From JAFECT01 sp035551675 (lineage in GTDB: Bacteria > Pseudomonadota > Alphaproteobacteria > Caulobacterales > Caulobacteraceae), in the NCBI GenBank assembly GCA_035551675.1, contig DASZMV010000056.1:116375-180374 (forward strand): DNA of 64,000 nucleotides, in the 5' to 3' direction. Positions within the stretch are counted from its first letter, which is position 1. Each line of letters opens with the position of its first letter. The notes under the pieces are model-generated. The model did not search any database and was not told the origin of the DNA. It saw nothing but the letters and a program-made list of their open reading frames with translations. Below are positions 42,753 to 52,313 of this stretch, in pieces. Position numbers and translations under genes: made by a program.

Positions 42753-45700
42753 TCAGCGGCGCTTCTTTTTCGCGACGCCCGCCGGCGCCGAAAGCACTGC
42801 GTTCGCCCTCGCGTTGGCGGCATCCAACGCCGACAACGAGGCAGCCAACGCATCTTCTTGGGTCTTCACCCCGGCTTCTGCATCCGCTGTCGGACCGCCG
42901 TCGGCGCCGTCGGCCGCACGACCGAGCGCGCGCAGAGCGCCCGAGACGTCGGAGAGGTTGGTCGTCCCCGCCAGCTCCGCCTTGCCGTCGTTGCCGCGGA
43001 TGCCGCCGGCGGCCATGACCTCACGGTCGGCCGCTTCGATCTTGGCGCGTTCGCCTTTGCTCGCGCCCGTGGCTGCAGCCTCGAGCTTCTTGTGCAGCGC
43101 CTCGGCCGTCGCCACCCCCCTACCCGCCTTCGCCGTGTCTGCCTCGATGCGGCGTGCGAGCGCGAACTCGGCGGCGTACATCTGCGGCGTGTCCTTCACG
43201 CGCGGGTCGGGCTGCAGGGTCAGCGGCTGGCGCAACGTCTCGCCGTCGACCGTGAGCTCGACGGTGTATCGGCCCGGCGGCGCCCACACGCCCTTCGTCT
43301 CCAACCCGTCCTCGTCCTGCGCATCGGCGCCCGCGCTCACGGCATAGTGCAGATCCCACACGAACCGGTGCATCCCGCCCGCCGCCGAAGGCGCCGGCGG
43401 CGGGACCGCCCAGTCGGGCGTCAGGCGCAGTTTGCTCACGTCCGGCGCCGGCACCGGATCGGCGCTCGAATAGCGCCGCACCATCGCACCGTTCGCATCG
43501 CGGATAACGATGCGCACCGGCCCTTTGGCCGCGCCCGGAAGATAATAGTCGATATAGCCTCCGTCCGGTGGATTGTCGGCATGCGGTTCGTCCTTGGGCA
43601 TGGGCGTGCCGGTGAAACCGAACGGCCGGAGGCGATAGGCGGTCGCCGGTGCGAACAGAGTCGTCGCGCTCACCTGTCCCTGGGCCAGTTCACGCAAGGG
43701 CTCGATGTCGTCCATGATGTAGAAGCCGCGGCCATGGGTGGCGATCACCAGGTCGTCGCCCTTCACCTCGATGTCGCGCACCGACGTGGGCGGCAGGCCG
43801 TTGCGGTCCAGTGGTTGCCAATGGTCGCCGTCGTCGAACGAGACAAAGGCGCCCCGTTCGGTGCCGGCGTAGAGCAACCCCTTCTGCCGCACGTCTTCGC
43901 GCACGACGTTGACCGTGTTGATCGGCCCGTCGCCGACCAGACCCTCGACGATCGACGTCCAGCTCTTGCCGCCGTCGCGCGTGCGATAAAGATGCGGCGT
44001 GAAATCGTCCAGGCGGTGACGGTCCACCGCGATATAGGCCTCGTCGTCGTCGAAGGGCGAAAGCTCGACCGTGCCGACCTTCGACCAGGCCGTCAGCGCC
44101 TTGGGCGTCACATTGGCCCAATGCTGGCCGTCGTCCTGCGTCTTCCAGACCAGGCCGTCGTCGGTGCCGGCCCAGATGTCGCCCGCGCGCGTCGGCGAAG
44201 GCGCGATCGAATAGACCACCCCCTTGCGCGATTGGAACGCATTGTCGGAGTCGATCGCGGTCGCCTCGTCCGCAGTCGGCGGCACGCCCGGCTTCTCGCG
44301 CGTCAGGTCCGGACTGATCGGCGTCCAGTGGTTGCCGCCGTCCTCGGTGCGGAAGATGCGCTGGTTACCGAAATAGAGTTGCTTGGGATCGCGCTTGGAG
44401 AACACCAGCGGCAAGGTCCAGGTGCGGCGATAGTGGTCGGGATAGTCCAGCGTCGGATCGACGCTCTTGGTCTGTCCGGTCTTCAGGTCGAGTTTGTCGA
44501 CGCGGCCGCCGTAGACGATGTCGGGATCGTTCGGGTCGGGCGCGATCTCGTCGCTCTCGCCGCCGGCGGTCACCTCCTTGAACACGCGCATGTCGATGCC
44601 GTCGAGGCTGCCGGTGCGCGAGGGAACGCCCGCGGCGCCGGAATCCTGCTGTGCGCCATAGACCCAGTACGGCGTGCGGTTGTCGGTCACCACGTGATAC
44701 ATCTGGGCGATCGGCTCGTTGTACCAGCTCGACCAGGTCGCCCCGTTGTCCAGCGTAATCACCGCGCCCTGGTCCACGCCCAGCATGCGCCGCTCGGGAT
44801 GGTCCGGATCGACCCACATGACGTGATAGTCGTCGCCGCCCGGCGCGCCCTTCACCGGCACGAAGGTCTTGCCCGCGTCGTCGGACTCATAGACCGACAC
44901 GTCGCACACCCACACGCGATCGGGGTTCTTCGGATCGACGGTGATGCCGCCGAAATACCATCCGCGTTCCCACACCCGCGGATCGGAACTCACCTTCGCA
45001 AAGGTCGCGCCGTCGTCGTCGGAGCGGTAGAGGCCCCCGCCATCCTTCGCGTCCACCAGCGCATAGACCCGGTCCGGCTTGCTCGCCGACAGCGCCACGC
45101 CGATGTGCCCGGGCACGGCCGGCAGGCCGCCGCCGAGCGCGGTCCAGGTCTTGCCGCCGTCGCTCGACTTGTAGAGGCCGCCGCCCTTGCCCAGCGCCGG
45201 CGGATAGACGTTCCACGGCGGACGCCGCGTATGCCACATCGAGGCGTAGACCGTGTTCGGATCGCCCGGCTTGAACGTCATGTCGATGGCGCCGATGTCG
45301 GGGCCCTTGTTCAGCACCGAGGTCCAGGTCTTGCCGCCGTCCTCGCTGCGATAGACGCCACGTTCCGGGTTCGGCCCGTAGGGGTGCCCCAGCACCGCGG
45401 CCAGCACCACGTCGGGGTTGCGTGGATCGACCAGGATGCGCCCGATCGCCTGGCTGTCCTTCAGCCCGATCGGGGACCACGACTTGCCGCCGTCGGTCGA
45501 CTTGAAGGCCCCGATGCCCTGGGCGATGTCGGAGCGCATGTCCGCCTCGCCGGTGCCGAGGTAGAGCACCTTCGGGTTCGACGGCGCCACCGCCAGCGCC
45601 CCGACCGAGCCGTTCGGCACGGAATCCGAGATCGGCGCCCAGGTGCGCCCGGCGTTGATCGTCTCCCACACCCCGCCGTTCACCGCGCCGAAATAGAAGT

Positions 45701-45875
45701 GCTCCGGCTCGCCCGGCACGCCGGTCACCGCCAAAACGCGGCCGCCGCGGAACGGCCCGATCGAGCGCCAGTGCAGCGCCTGGAAACGGTCCTGGGGCAC
45801 GTCGGCCAGCGCGGAGGAAGCGGCGAGCGCCGCGATCAGAACCGCCGGAGCGGCAGAGGCCAGAAAACGCGTCAC
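42753..45875 (-). CDS. exported BNR/sortilin-like beta-propeller protein
   Basis: 1040 residues from GTG 45875, with GGGGAG seven bases upstream; the reading frame opens much further but without a plausible start. Residues 1 to about 23 are a signal peptide. At least eight BNR/Asp-box motifs (S-x-D-x-G-x-x-W, e.g. STDGGKSW, SEDGGKTW, SSDGGKTW, TRDGGKSW) form two seven-bladed-type propellers in residues 30-720. The C-terminal 300 residues include an Ig-like strand set and a helical Ala-rich tail ending in basic AKKKRR. The family is annotated as glycosyl hydrolase or VPS10-like, but no catalytic residues can be named. Confidence 0.88.
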   Translation of the reverse strand: MTRFLASAAPAVLIAALAASSALADVPQDRFQALHWRSIGPFRGGRVLAVTGVPGEPEHFYFGAVNGGVWETINAGRTWAPISDSVPNGSVGALAVAPSNPKVLYLGTGEADMRSDIAQGIGAFKSTDGGKSWSPIGLKDSQAIGRILVDPRNPDVVLAAVLGHPYGPNPERGVYRSEDGGKTWTSVLNKGPDIGAIDMTFKPGDPNTVYASMWHTRRPPWNVYPPALGKGGGLYKSSDGGKTWTALGGGLPAVPGHIGVALSASKPDRVYALVDAKDGGGLYRSDDDGATFAKVSSDPRVWERGWYFGGITVDPKNPDRVWVCDVSVYESDDAGKTFVPVKGAPGGDDYHVMWVDPDHPERRMLGVDQGAVITLDNGATWSSWYNEPIAQMYHVVTDNRTPYWVYGAQQDSGAAGVPSRTGSLDGIDMRVFKEVTAGGESDEIAPDPNDPDIVYGGRVDKLDLKTGQTKSVDPTLDYPDHYRRTWTLPLVFSKRDPKQLYFGNQRIFRTEDGGNHWTPISPDLTREKPGVPPTADEATAIDSDNAFQSRKGVVYSIAPSPTRAGDIWAGTDDGLVWKTQDDGQHWANVTPKALTAWSKVGTVELSPFDDDEAYIAVDRHRLDDFTPHLYRTRDGGKSWTSIVEGLVGDGPINTVNVVREDVRQKGLLYAGTERGAFVSFDDGDHWQPLDRNGLPPTSVRDIEVKGDDLVIATHGRGFYIMDDIEPLRELAQGQVSATTLFAPATAYRLRPFGFTGTPMPKDEPHADNPPDGGYIDYYLPGAAKGPVRIVIRDANGAMVRRYSSADPVPAPDVSKLRLTPDWAVPPPAPSAAGGMHRFVWDLHYAVSAGADAQDEDGLETKGVWAPPGRYTVELTVDGETLRQPLTLQPDPRVKDTPQMYAAEFALARRIEADTAKAGRGVATAEALHKKLEAAATGASKGERAKIEAADREVMAAGGIRGNDGKAELAGTTNLSDVSGALRALGRAADGADGGPTADAEAGVKTQEDALAASLSALDAANARANAVLSAPAGVAKKKRR

Positions 45876-45986
45876 GGTCGACTCCCCTCGAATAGGCGGC
45901 GCGATCAAACCGCCCCCGAGCCGCGATAGCAATGGGCGTATACGCATGCCAGTGTTATCCCGACGAAAGTTTCGAGGACCCCGCCG

Positions 45987-46772
45987 ATGAGCGAGACGCC
46001 GCCTGCACCTCCGTCCGCGCGGGACGACCTCCTGACGGTCCTGGCACTCGGCCTGCTCGCCGCGGCGATGACCACCACGGCCCACGAGGCGGTCGGCCAC
46101 GGCGGCTTCTGCCTCCTGCACGGCGGCCGCATCGCCCAGCTCACCTCGGTCTATTTCCAATGCCGCCCAGCCATGGACGGCGTCGCGCTGGCCGGGCCGG
46201 TCGGCAACCTGGTCGCGGCGCTCCTCGCCTGGACGCTCCGTCGGATGGTCCCGACCACGCACGCGCGCCTGCGCCTGCTGCTGGTCTTCGTGACCGCCTT
46301 CAGCCTGTTCTGGGAAGCCGGCTACGTCATCCACGCCATGATCCACGACGACGGCGACTGGGTGTTCGCCGCGCGCGAACTGTTCGGTCGTCCCGAGCAG
46401 CCGTGGCGCATCGGCGGCGTCGTGCTGGGGGTTGTCTTCTATGCGATCGGGATCGCCGCGATGCGCCGCGCCATGCGTCCCTACGGGCCCGCGAGCGCGC
46501 GCGCCGGCGCGCTGTTGCGCTGGGGCTGGCTCGCCGGAGCCGCCGGCGCGGTCGTCGCCTCGCTGTTCTACACCCAGGACCGCGCCGCCATTGGACAAGC
46601 CGCCCTCGAAATCGGCGCCGCAAGCTGGCCGATGCTGCTGCTCTCCTTCCGCATCCCAACGGAGCCCATCGCAAGGGCTCCCGCGCTCACCCGCAGCTGG
46701 GCCTGGATCGGCGCGAGCGCGCTCCTGTACGCCGCCTTCATTGCGACCCTCGGCGTCGGCTTGAAAACTTGA
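45987..46772 (+). CDS. membrane protein with HExxH motif (M50-like protease candidate)
   Basis: 261 residues with about six TM segments. The first TM contains AHEAVGHGG, an HExxH zinc motif inside a membrane helix, and a later loop reads AGPVGNLVAALLAW, resembling the LAGP(L/V)GN motif near the second zinc ligand of site-2 proteases. Both are the features that define M50, though the family match is distant. If real, it would cut within the membrane. It is divergent from the BNR gene and followed after 19 bp by a lower-GC lipoprotein gene. Confidence 0.72.
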   Translation: MSETPPAPPSARDDLLTVLALGLLAAAMTTTAHEAVGHGGFCLLHGGRIAQLTSVYFQCRPAMDGVALAGPVGNLVAALLAWTLRRMVPTTHARLRLLLVFVTAFSLFWEAGYVIHAMIHDDGDWVFAARELFGRPEQPWRIGGVVLGVVFYAIGIAAMRRAMRPYGPASARAGALLRWGWLAGAAGAVVASLFYTQDRAAIGQAALEIGAASWPMLLLSFRIPTEPIARAPALTRSWAWIGASALLYAAFIATLGVGLKT

Positions 46773-46791
46773 CATAGCAATTGGATTCTAG

Positions 46792-47160
46792 ATGACCGCT
46801 AAACTCGTTTTCATCTCGCTTTTCGCAGGTTTGCTGTGCAGCGCATGCGCAGTGCAGCGCCCGACAAAAGCAGACATCATCGGCGCCTGGCATGGGCCGG
46901 GGACGGCAAAAATGACTTTCAAAATCGATGGCACTGTCGACTACACAGACGCGCCGCCCGCCGTTTTCGGAAATGTCATAAACATCCCGCGAACTGGCGG
47001 CATCGATTGGTCGATACTCCCCGACGACGACGGCGTAAGGATTGACGGTGGCTCTTACGCTGGCAACGCTTGGTACTACGAATACCCTGACGGAACGCGC
47101 GAGCTTCACTTCTACGTCGTTGATTCGTCCGACCGCGCGGATTATGTGAAGGAGGATTGA
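46792..47160 (+). CDS. small lipoprotein of unknown function
   Basis: 122 residues. The signal ends in lipobox LLCSAC at residues 14-19. The mature part is beta-rich (GAWHGPGTAKMTFKIDGTVD), resembling lipocalin-like META/DUF domains that measure folding of a small beta-barrel, though I do not recognise the family. Base composition is lower in GC than the surroundings (two 60-base lines inside count 52-53% GC). The 3' neighbour, a GNAT gene, starts one base after the stop. Confidence 0.75.
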   Translation: MTAKLVFISLFAGLLCSACAVQRPTKADIIGAWHGPGTAKMTFKIDGTVDYTDAPPAVFGNVINIPRTGGIDWSILPDDDGVRIDGGSYAGNAWYYEYPDGTRELHFYVVDSSDRADYVKED

Positions 47161-47161
47161 T

Positions 47162-47644
47162 ATGTTAATCCGCGACGAACAACCGGAAGACATCGACTCC
47201 GTTCGCGACCTGACCGAACGGGCATTTGGACAAGCCGACGAAGCTCAACTCGTCGATGCGTTGCGGCGTGACGGCAATAACGCTATTTCGCTCGTGGCCA
47301 CGGAAGGCGACATCGTCGTAGGTCATGTGCTGCTATCGCCTATGTATGCGCCGTTCCGTGCCCTTGGCCTCGCACCCTTGTCCGTACTTCCCGACCACCA
47401 AAACCGCGGCATCGGGAGCGCACTCAGCATCGCCGCCCTCGAACGCGCCAGGGTCGGAGGCTGGGACGCCGTCTTCGTCCTCGGCGACAACGCGTACTAC
47501 GAGCGCTTCGGCTTCCGCGCCGACCTCGCGGCAGGCTTCGAGTGTCCTTACGCCGGCTCGCATTTCATGGTCGCGCCATTACGAGGCGCCTTGCCCGTAC
47601 TCAGCGGCAGGGTCGACTACGCACCGGCTTTCGCGGCGCTCTGA
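47162..47644 (+). CDS. GNAT N-acetyltransferase
   Basis: 160 residues. A typical GNAT: LIRDEQPEDIDSVRDLT at the start, VGHVLLSPMYAPFRALGLAPL, then the acetyl-CoA loop HQNRGIGSALSIAALERAR (R/Q-x-x-G-x-G/A), and VLGDNAYYERFGFRADL. It resembles the YhbS subgroup. It follows the small lipoprotein by one base and is likely co-translated. Acceptor unknown. Convergent with iorB. Confidence 0.9.
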   Translation: MLIRDEQPEDIDSVRDLTERAFGQADEAQLVDALRRDGNNAISLVATEGDIVVGHVLLSPMYAPFRALGLAPLSVLPDHQNRGIGSALSIAALERARVGGWDAVFVLGDNAYYERFGFRADLAAGFECPYAGSHFMVAPLRGALPVLSGRVDYAPAFAAL

Positions 47645-47652
47645 ACCACAAC

Positions 47653-49179
47653 CTATGCCGCGGCTAGGGGCGCGGGATCGACCAGCGCCAGGATCGCCGT
47701 GTCCAAGGCCTTGCCGGCTTCGTCCGCCAGCGCCGCGCGGATCAGGTTGGCCATTACCGCCGCGCCCGCCGCGCCGTGCAGGCGCCCGCGCTCGGCCATG
47801 ATGCGTTCGAAGTTGCGCACGCCCCGGGCGTGGGTGTCGCCATAGCCCTTGATCAGGCGCGCGGCGGCGGCGATCTCGACGGCGACGTCATACTGGCTCG
47901 GCGCCGTTTCGCGAATGGCTGTCAGCCAGCCTTCGATACGCGCCTGCTCTTGCGCAAAGCGCAGCGTCTCACGGCGCCCCGGACGCAGACTCGCGAACCA
48001 GGATAGCAGCAGGAAGTCGCGAACCGAGGTCACGCGCACCTGGCGCCCACTCTTGAACAGCGGCGCCAGCAAACGCTGCATCGTGCCGGACATCAGAAAG
48101 CGGCCGAACCAGGCCGGCATCGCCTCGGCCACCTCGACCAGGCGTGGATGCATGAATTCCGATACCTGCAGAATCTGGTCAGGCGTCGCGCGCACTTCCT
48201 CGCGCACGCGCTGGAACCGCTCCGCACGCGTCTTCAGGTCGGCGACGCGGATCACATCCTCGTACGCCATCCACAGCGCGAGATAGCGGCCGGTCTCGAC
48301 CGTGAGCAGATAGGACAACCGCGGATCGCCCGCCTGAGCCTCCAACGCGGCGACCGGTTGCAGGCGGTCGAGGTAAAGATCGGCGTAGGCCTCGTCCTGG
48401 TAGTCCAACAGCTTGGCGACGCCCAGCATCAGGGTCGGGTGCGTCACCGCCGGAAACTGCGACTGCACGCGCGCGGCCAGGCGTTTTCCCGCCGCACTCC
48501 TGGGTTCACTCGCGCCCGAAGCGACGGCCTGCGTCTCCGCCTGCCCCTTGGCGCGTTCGAAGCCGAGCGCGAAGCCCGCGAGGTTTGCCTCGACCTGCAT
48601 GCGCGACGCCTTGATCGCGTCCTCGTAGACCGCGCGGTCGAACGGCAACGCGCCGGATCCCGCGAGCGCCCCGAACAGCACCGCGCTGATCACGCTCTTG
48701 CTGGTCTCCCCCGCCGCGTCCATGTCGAAGGCGACGAGCGTCTTGGCCGCGGTGCGCGCCGCCGCCATCACCTTGTCGGAATCCGCGATCCCGTCGCCCA
48801 TCGCCGACTTTTCCGACACGGCGTAGACGCGGTGCGTCGAGGTCACCAGCGTTGTGCGGTCCGGCGTAACGATGCCGCGCAGGATGGCGCGTCCCGCCTC
48901 CATCAATTCCGCCGCCACCACCACATCCACGTCGCCCGGCACGGGCATCAGCGCCAGCACGGGATCGGCGTTGGACGCGCGACGTGCGGGCTGTGGAAAG
49001 ATCTCGATGTAATAGACCGTCGCGCCCGTGCGCTGCGCCACGCCCGGCACCGAGGTCGCCTGCGCCACGTGGCCCGACCGTTCCGCCGCGGCGACGATCC
49101 AATCGGACAGCACGCCGCCGCCCTGACCGCCGAGGGCCGAAATCGCAAGCGTGATCGGTCGCGTGGCGTTCCCGCTCAT
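47653..49179 (-). CDS. iorB: indolepyruvate oxidoreductase, beta (gamma-type) subunit with C-terminal extension
   Basis: 508 residues, more than twice the archaeal IorB (about 200). The N-terminal 200 residues are the pyruvate-ferredoxin-oxidoreductase gamma domain: ITLAISALGGQGGGVLSDWI and TSVPGVAQRTGATVYYIEI. The remaining 300 residues are a helical domain found in proteobacterial IorB proteins (DUF6537-like). With IorA it would oxidise aryl-2-oxo acids, such as indolepyruvate from tryptophan, to aryl-acetyl-CoA with ferredoxin as acceptor. It is one base after iorA in the same operon. Confidence 0.9.
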   Translation of the reverse strand: MSGNATRPITLAISALGGQGGGVLSDWIVAAAERSGHVAQATSVPGVAQRTGATVYYIEIFPQPARRASNADPVLALMPVPGDVDVVVAAELMEAGRAILRGIVTPDRTTLVTSTHRVYAVSEKSAMGDGIADSDKVMAAARTAAKTLVAFDMDAAGETSKSVISAVLFGALAGSGALPFDRAVYEDAIKASRMQVEANLAGFALGFERAKGQAETQAVASGASEPRSAAGKRLAARVQSQFPAVTHPTLMLGVAKLLDYQDEAYADLYLDRLQPVAALEAQAGDPRLSYLLTVETGRYLALWMAYEDVIRVADLKTRAERFQRVREEVRATPDQILQVSEFMHPRLVEVAEAMPAWFGRFLMSGTMQRLLAPLFKSGRQVRVTSVRDFLLLSWFASLRPGRRETLRFAQEQARIEGWLTAIRETAPSQYDVAVEIAAAARLIKGYGDTHARGVRNFERIMAERGRLHGAAGAAVMANLIRAALADEAGKALDTAILALVDPAPLAAA

Positions 49180-49180
49180 C

Positions 49181-51331
49181 TCAGAACGCCCGCGCCAGTC
49201 GGCGGCGGTTGGCCATGCTCTGCAGCCAACCGATAACCCCGCGCCGTACGCCGTCGAACAACCGGTCCCAGCCGTTCGGATTGAACACGATATCGGCGCG
49301 GTAGAACGAGGGGCAGAGCACCGCCGCGTGACTCACCTCGCCGCACAAGCCACAGCCCACACAACTGTTATCGACATAGGCCACCGGATCGGGCCGTAGC
49401 GGATCGGGATTGGGCTTGATGGTCAGCGACGGACAGCCCGACAACCGGATGCAGGCGTGATCGCCGGTGCAGGTGTCGGAATCGACGCCGAAGCGCTGGC
49501 GCACCATGCGCCGCCCCTCCTTCACCGCCTTGGCGAACAGCGGCCGAACGCGACGTTGCTTGTTCAGCATGCACTCGGACGAGGCGACGATGACCTTGGG
49601 GCCCGATTGCTTGGTCGTCATCGCGTCCTTCAGCGTGTCTTTCATCCGCTGCAGGTCGTAGGTGTGGTCGATCTGGCGCACCCAGTTGGCCCCGACGCCG
49701 CGCACCGCCTTGGTGATCGGATGGTTGGTGCTCTTGGTATTGTTGCCGGGGCGCGAAGACAACAGATCCTGGCCGCCGGTGGCCGCCGCATAGCCGTTGT
49801 CGACGATGATCAGCACATTATCGGAGTTGTTGAACACCGCATTGCCGACGCCCGACGTCAAGCCGTTGTGCCAGAAGCCGCCGTCGCCCATCACCGCGAC
49901 CGCGCGGCGCGCGCCCTTGTCCGCGAACGCCGACGCGGCCGCCGCACCCAGGCCATAGCCCATGGTCGTCGCGCCGATGTTGAACGGCGGCAGGATCGAG
50001 AACAGGTGACAGCCGATGTCGCTCGAGACGTGGAACGCGCCGATCTCGCGCTCTACCAGCTTCATCGCCGTGAACAGCGGCCGTTCCGGACAGCCGGTGC
50101 AGAAACCCGGCGGTCGCGGCGGCAGGTCCTGCGCCAGCGCGCGAATCTCCGCGGTCGGCTCGCCCGGCGTGCGCAGCAGGGGCGTTGCGGCGTCGATCAG
50201 CTTCGGCGCCCAGGCCTCCAGGAAGGTGCGGCAGCCGTCGAGCAGCACCTGGCCGGTGTATTCGCCCGCCATCGGCAGGACGTCCTTGCCGACGACGCGT
50301 GTCTGAATGTCGGCGCGGCGCAGGATCGAGTTCAGCGCCTGCTCCAGATAGTCGGGCTGCCCTTCCTCGACGATCAGCACCGCCTTCTTGTCGGCGCAGA
50401 ACCCCACGATCTCGTCGGGAACCAACGGATAGGTCACGTTCAGCACATAGATGGGAATTTCGGTGCGTCCGAAACTGTCCGCGAGCCCCAGCAGCTCCAG
50501 CGCGCGCATCAGCGTGTTGTACAGCCCGCCCTGGACGATGATCCCGGCGTCGCCCGCGGCGCCGCCCAGGAACTCGTTCAGGCGACGGTCTTTGATGAAT
50601 TTCAGCGCCGCCGGCAGGCGTTGTGCGACCTTCTCGCGCTCGTGCTGGAAACTCGCCGGCGGCAGCACGATGCGGTTCACGTCGCGGCGCGGATTGTTCT
50701 GCGCGATTGCGGGGGTGAAGTCCGGCCGCACATTGTCCTTGGCGACGAACGATCCGTAGAGATGACACGAGCGCACACGCAGCTCGAGCATCACCGGCGT
50801 GTTGGTCGCCTCGCTGAGCTCGAACGAGGTCTCCACCAGATCGACGATCGACGGCAGGTTGGGCCTAGGATCCAGCAGCCAGATCTGCGACTTCATCGCA
50901 AACGCGTGACTGCGCTCCTGCGTGATCGAGGAGCCTTCGCCGTAATCCTCGCCGACGATGATCAGCGCCCCGCCGGTCACTCCGCCCGAGGCGAGGTTCG
51001 CCAACGCGTCGGATGCGACATTGGTGCCGACCGTCGACTTCCAGGTCACCGCGCCGCGCAGCGGATAGTTCACCGACGCCGCCAGCATGGCCGCAGCGCT
51101 CGCCTCGCTCGCGCTCGCCTCGAAATGCACGCCGAGTTCGCCGAGCAATCCTTGGGCGTCCGCCAGCACGTCCATCAGGTGCGAAATCGGCGAGCCCTGA
51201 TAGCCGCCGACGTAGGAAACACCCGACTGCAGCAGCGCCTTGGTGACCGCTAAAATGCCCTCGCCGTGGAAGGTCGCGCCGGCGCCAAGGCGCAGCTTCT
51301 CGACCTCTTCGGCGAAGGACCGCTCCGCCAT
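49181..51331 (-). CDS. iorA: indolepyruvate ferredoxin oxidoreductase, alpha subunit
   Basis: 716 residues. N-terminal domain with FHGEGILAVTKALLQSGVSYVG; the TPP-binding domain in the middle-to-end includes GCPERPLFTAM and the metal motif VMGDGGFWHNGLTSG. Toward the C-terminus a Cys-rich ferredoxin-like region (CTGDHACIRLSGC and CVGCGLCG) should carry a 4Fe-4S cluster. The enzyme decarboxylates aryl-2-oxo acids to acyl-CoA. It follows the cyclase gene by 4 bp and precedes iorB by one base; the three form one operon. Confidence 0.93.
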   Translation of the reverse strand: MAERSFAEEVEKLRLGAGATFHGEGILAVTKALLQSGVSYVGGYQGSPISHLMDVLADAQGLLGELGVHFEASASEASAAAMLAASVNYPLRGAVTWKSTVGTNVASDALANLASGGVTGGALIIVGEDYGEGSSITQERSHAFAMKSQIWLLDPRPNLPSIVDLVETSFELSEATNTPVMLELRVRSCHLYGSFVAKDNVRPDFTPAIAQNNPRRDVNRIVLPPASFQHEREKVAQRLPAALKFIKDRRLNEFLGGAAGDAGIIVQGGLYNTLMRALELLGLADSFGRTEIPIYVLNVTYPLVPDEIVGFCADKKAVLIVEEGQPDYLEQALNSILRRADIQTRVVGKDVLPMAGEYTGQVLLDGCRTFLEAWAPKLIDAATPLLRTPGEPTAEIRALAQDLPPRPPGFCTGCPERPLFTAMKLVEREIGAFHVSSDIGCHLFSILPPFNIGATTMGYGLGAAAASAFADKGARRAVAVMGDGGFWHNGLTSGVGNAVFNNSDNVLIIVDNGYAAATGGQDLLSSRPGNNTKSTNHPITKAVRGVGANWVRQIDHTYDLQRMKDTLKDAMTTKQSGPKVIVASSECMLNKQRRVRPLFAKAVKEGRRMVRQRFGVDSDTCTGDHACIRLSGCPSLTIKPNPDPLRPDPVAYVDNSCVGCGLCGEVSHAAVLCPSFYRADIVFNPNGWDRLFDGVRRGVIGWLQSMANRRRLARAF

Positions 51332-51335
51332 CGTC

Positions 51336-52115
51336 TCAGCCGGCGACCAGCGCCAGCACCCGCAGCGGGCTACCCGACCCGCCCGCGATCTTCAGCGGCG
51401 GGGTGATGATCACCGCGCCCTTGGGCGGAAGCTGATCGAGGTTGGTTAGGCTGGCCAGCCCATAGCGGTTGTTGCCGTGCATGAAGTGGTGCGCCGGGAA
51501 CGGCGGATCCCACATGCCGGCCATGCCCGCATCGGTGCCGACCGTCTCGACGCCGAAGCCCATCACGTCGCGCTCCTTGGCCAGGAACTCGGCGGCCTTG
51601 ATCGACGGCCCCGGCGTATGGCCCCCGTTCAGGAACTGGGCGGGATCGGTGCGCTTGGACCAGTCGGTGCGCATCAACACCCAGGTCTTGGGCTCGATCT
51701 TGCCGTGCTTGGCCTCCCACGCCTGGATGTGCTCGACCTCCATCGTGAAGTCGGGGTTCGCCGCGGACTCCTTCGAGAAATCGAGCACGTTGGCCGCCGC
51801 GATCAGCTGCTGCGGCGGGATGGTCGCGGGGCCTCCGTCCGGGTGTGCGCGTCCGGTATGCCAGTGGTTCGGCGCATCGAAGTGGGTCCCGGTGTGCTCG
51901 CCCAGGCGGATCTCGTTCCAGGCCCAGCCCGGTCCCTTCTCGTCGAAGTTGGAGACCGGGATCATCGAGAACGGCGGCGAATTGGCCCCCACCTCAGGCG
52001 GAAGCGCGATGACCGGCGTCTCCGCCGTCAGGGTCTGGGTCAGGTCGACGACCTTCACCGAACCGACCTGGATCGAATTGGCCAGGGAACTGAGAAGCTG
52101 GGCGGCTGCGGTCAT
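51336..52115 (-). CDS. cyclase-family metal hydrolase (kynurenine formamidase-like)
   Basis: 259 residues from the ATG at MTAAAQLL; the reading frame is open upstream without a better start. The metal-binding signature HTGTHFDAPNHW and the second His in AHPDG mark the cyclase/KynB family, Zn/Mn-dependent amidases. VDLTQTLTAETPVIALPP is the typical first strand. KynB splits N-formylkynurenine in tryptophan breakdown, and the neighbours (iorAB, an amino acid symporter, a class V aminotransferase) fit an aromatic amino acid role. The substrate itself is not proven. Confidence 0.85.
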   Translation of the reverse strand: MTAAAQLLSSLANSIQVGSVKVVDLTQTLTAETPVIALPPEVGANSPPFSMIPVSNFDEKGPGWAWNEIRLGEHTGTHFDAPNHWHTGRAHPDGGPATIPPQQLIAAANVLDFSKESAANPDFTMEVEHIQAWEAKHGKIEPKTWVLMRTDWSKRTDPAQFLNGGHTPGPSIKAAEFLAKERDVMGFGVETVGTDAGMAGMWDPPFPAHHFMHGNNRYGLASLTNLDQLPPKGAVIITPPLKIAGGSGSPLRVLALVAG

Positions 52116-52313
52116 GGGCTTTCCCCTTGGGTCGGGTCGTCGGGCGCCGGCGTGCGCCTCAGTCCCGATATAAAACAGAAAAAGCCCGTCTGTGCAGGGG
52201 TTAAGAGCACACTTTCCAACCAAGCTCCGATGTTTGGGGTCGGATCGGCGGGCGGGGCGTGACAATCGCCGAGAAACGCGCTCCAAAAGGCGGAACTGTT
52301 GGGGGAAAGAACC
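52116..52313. promoter_or_regulatory. divergent promoter region, cyclase-iorAB operon and NSS transporter
   Basis: These 198 bases separate the two halves of the aromatic amino acid locus. An A/T-rich patch, gatataaaacagaaaaag at 52167-52184, is the only one in the gap and is a candidate -10 region on either strand. A Shine-Dalgarno gggggaaag at 52301-52309 precedes the GTG start of the transporter. No regulator gene is nearby. Confidence 0.4.

Noticed and set aside
42858..45929. 1023-residue open frame on the plus strand opposite the BNR-repeat gene
   Set aside because: It mirrors the minus-strand gene codon for codon, has no domain, and is rich in Arg/His from GC-rich complementing codons. 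The minus strand has clear repeats, a signal peptide and a Shine-Dalgarno.
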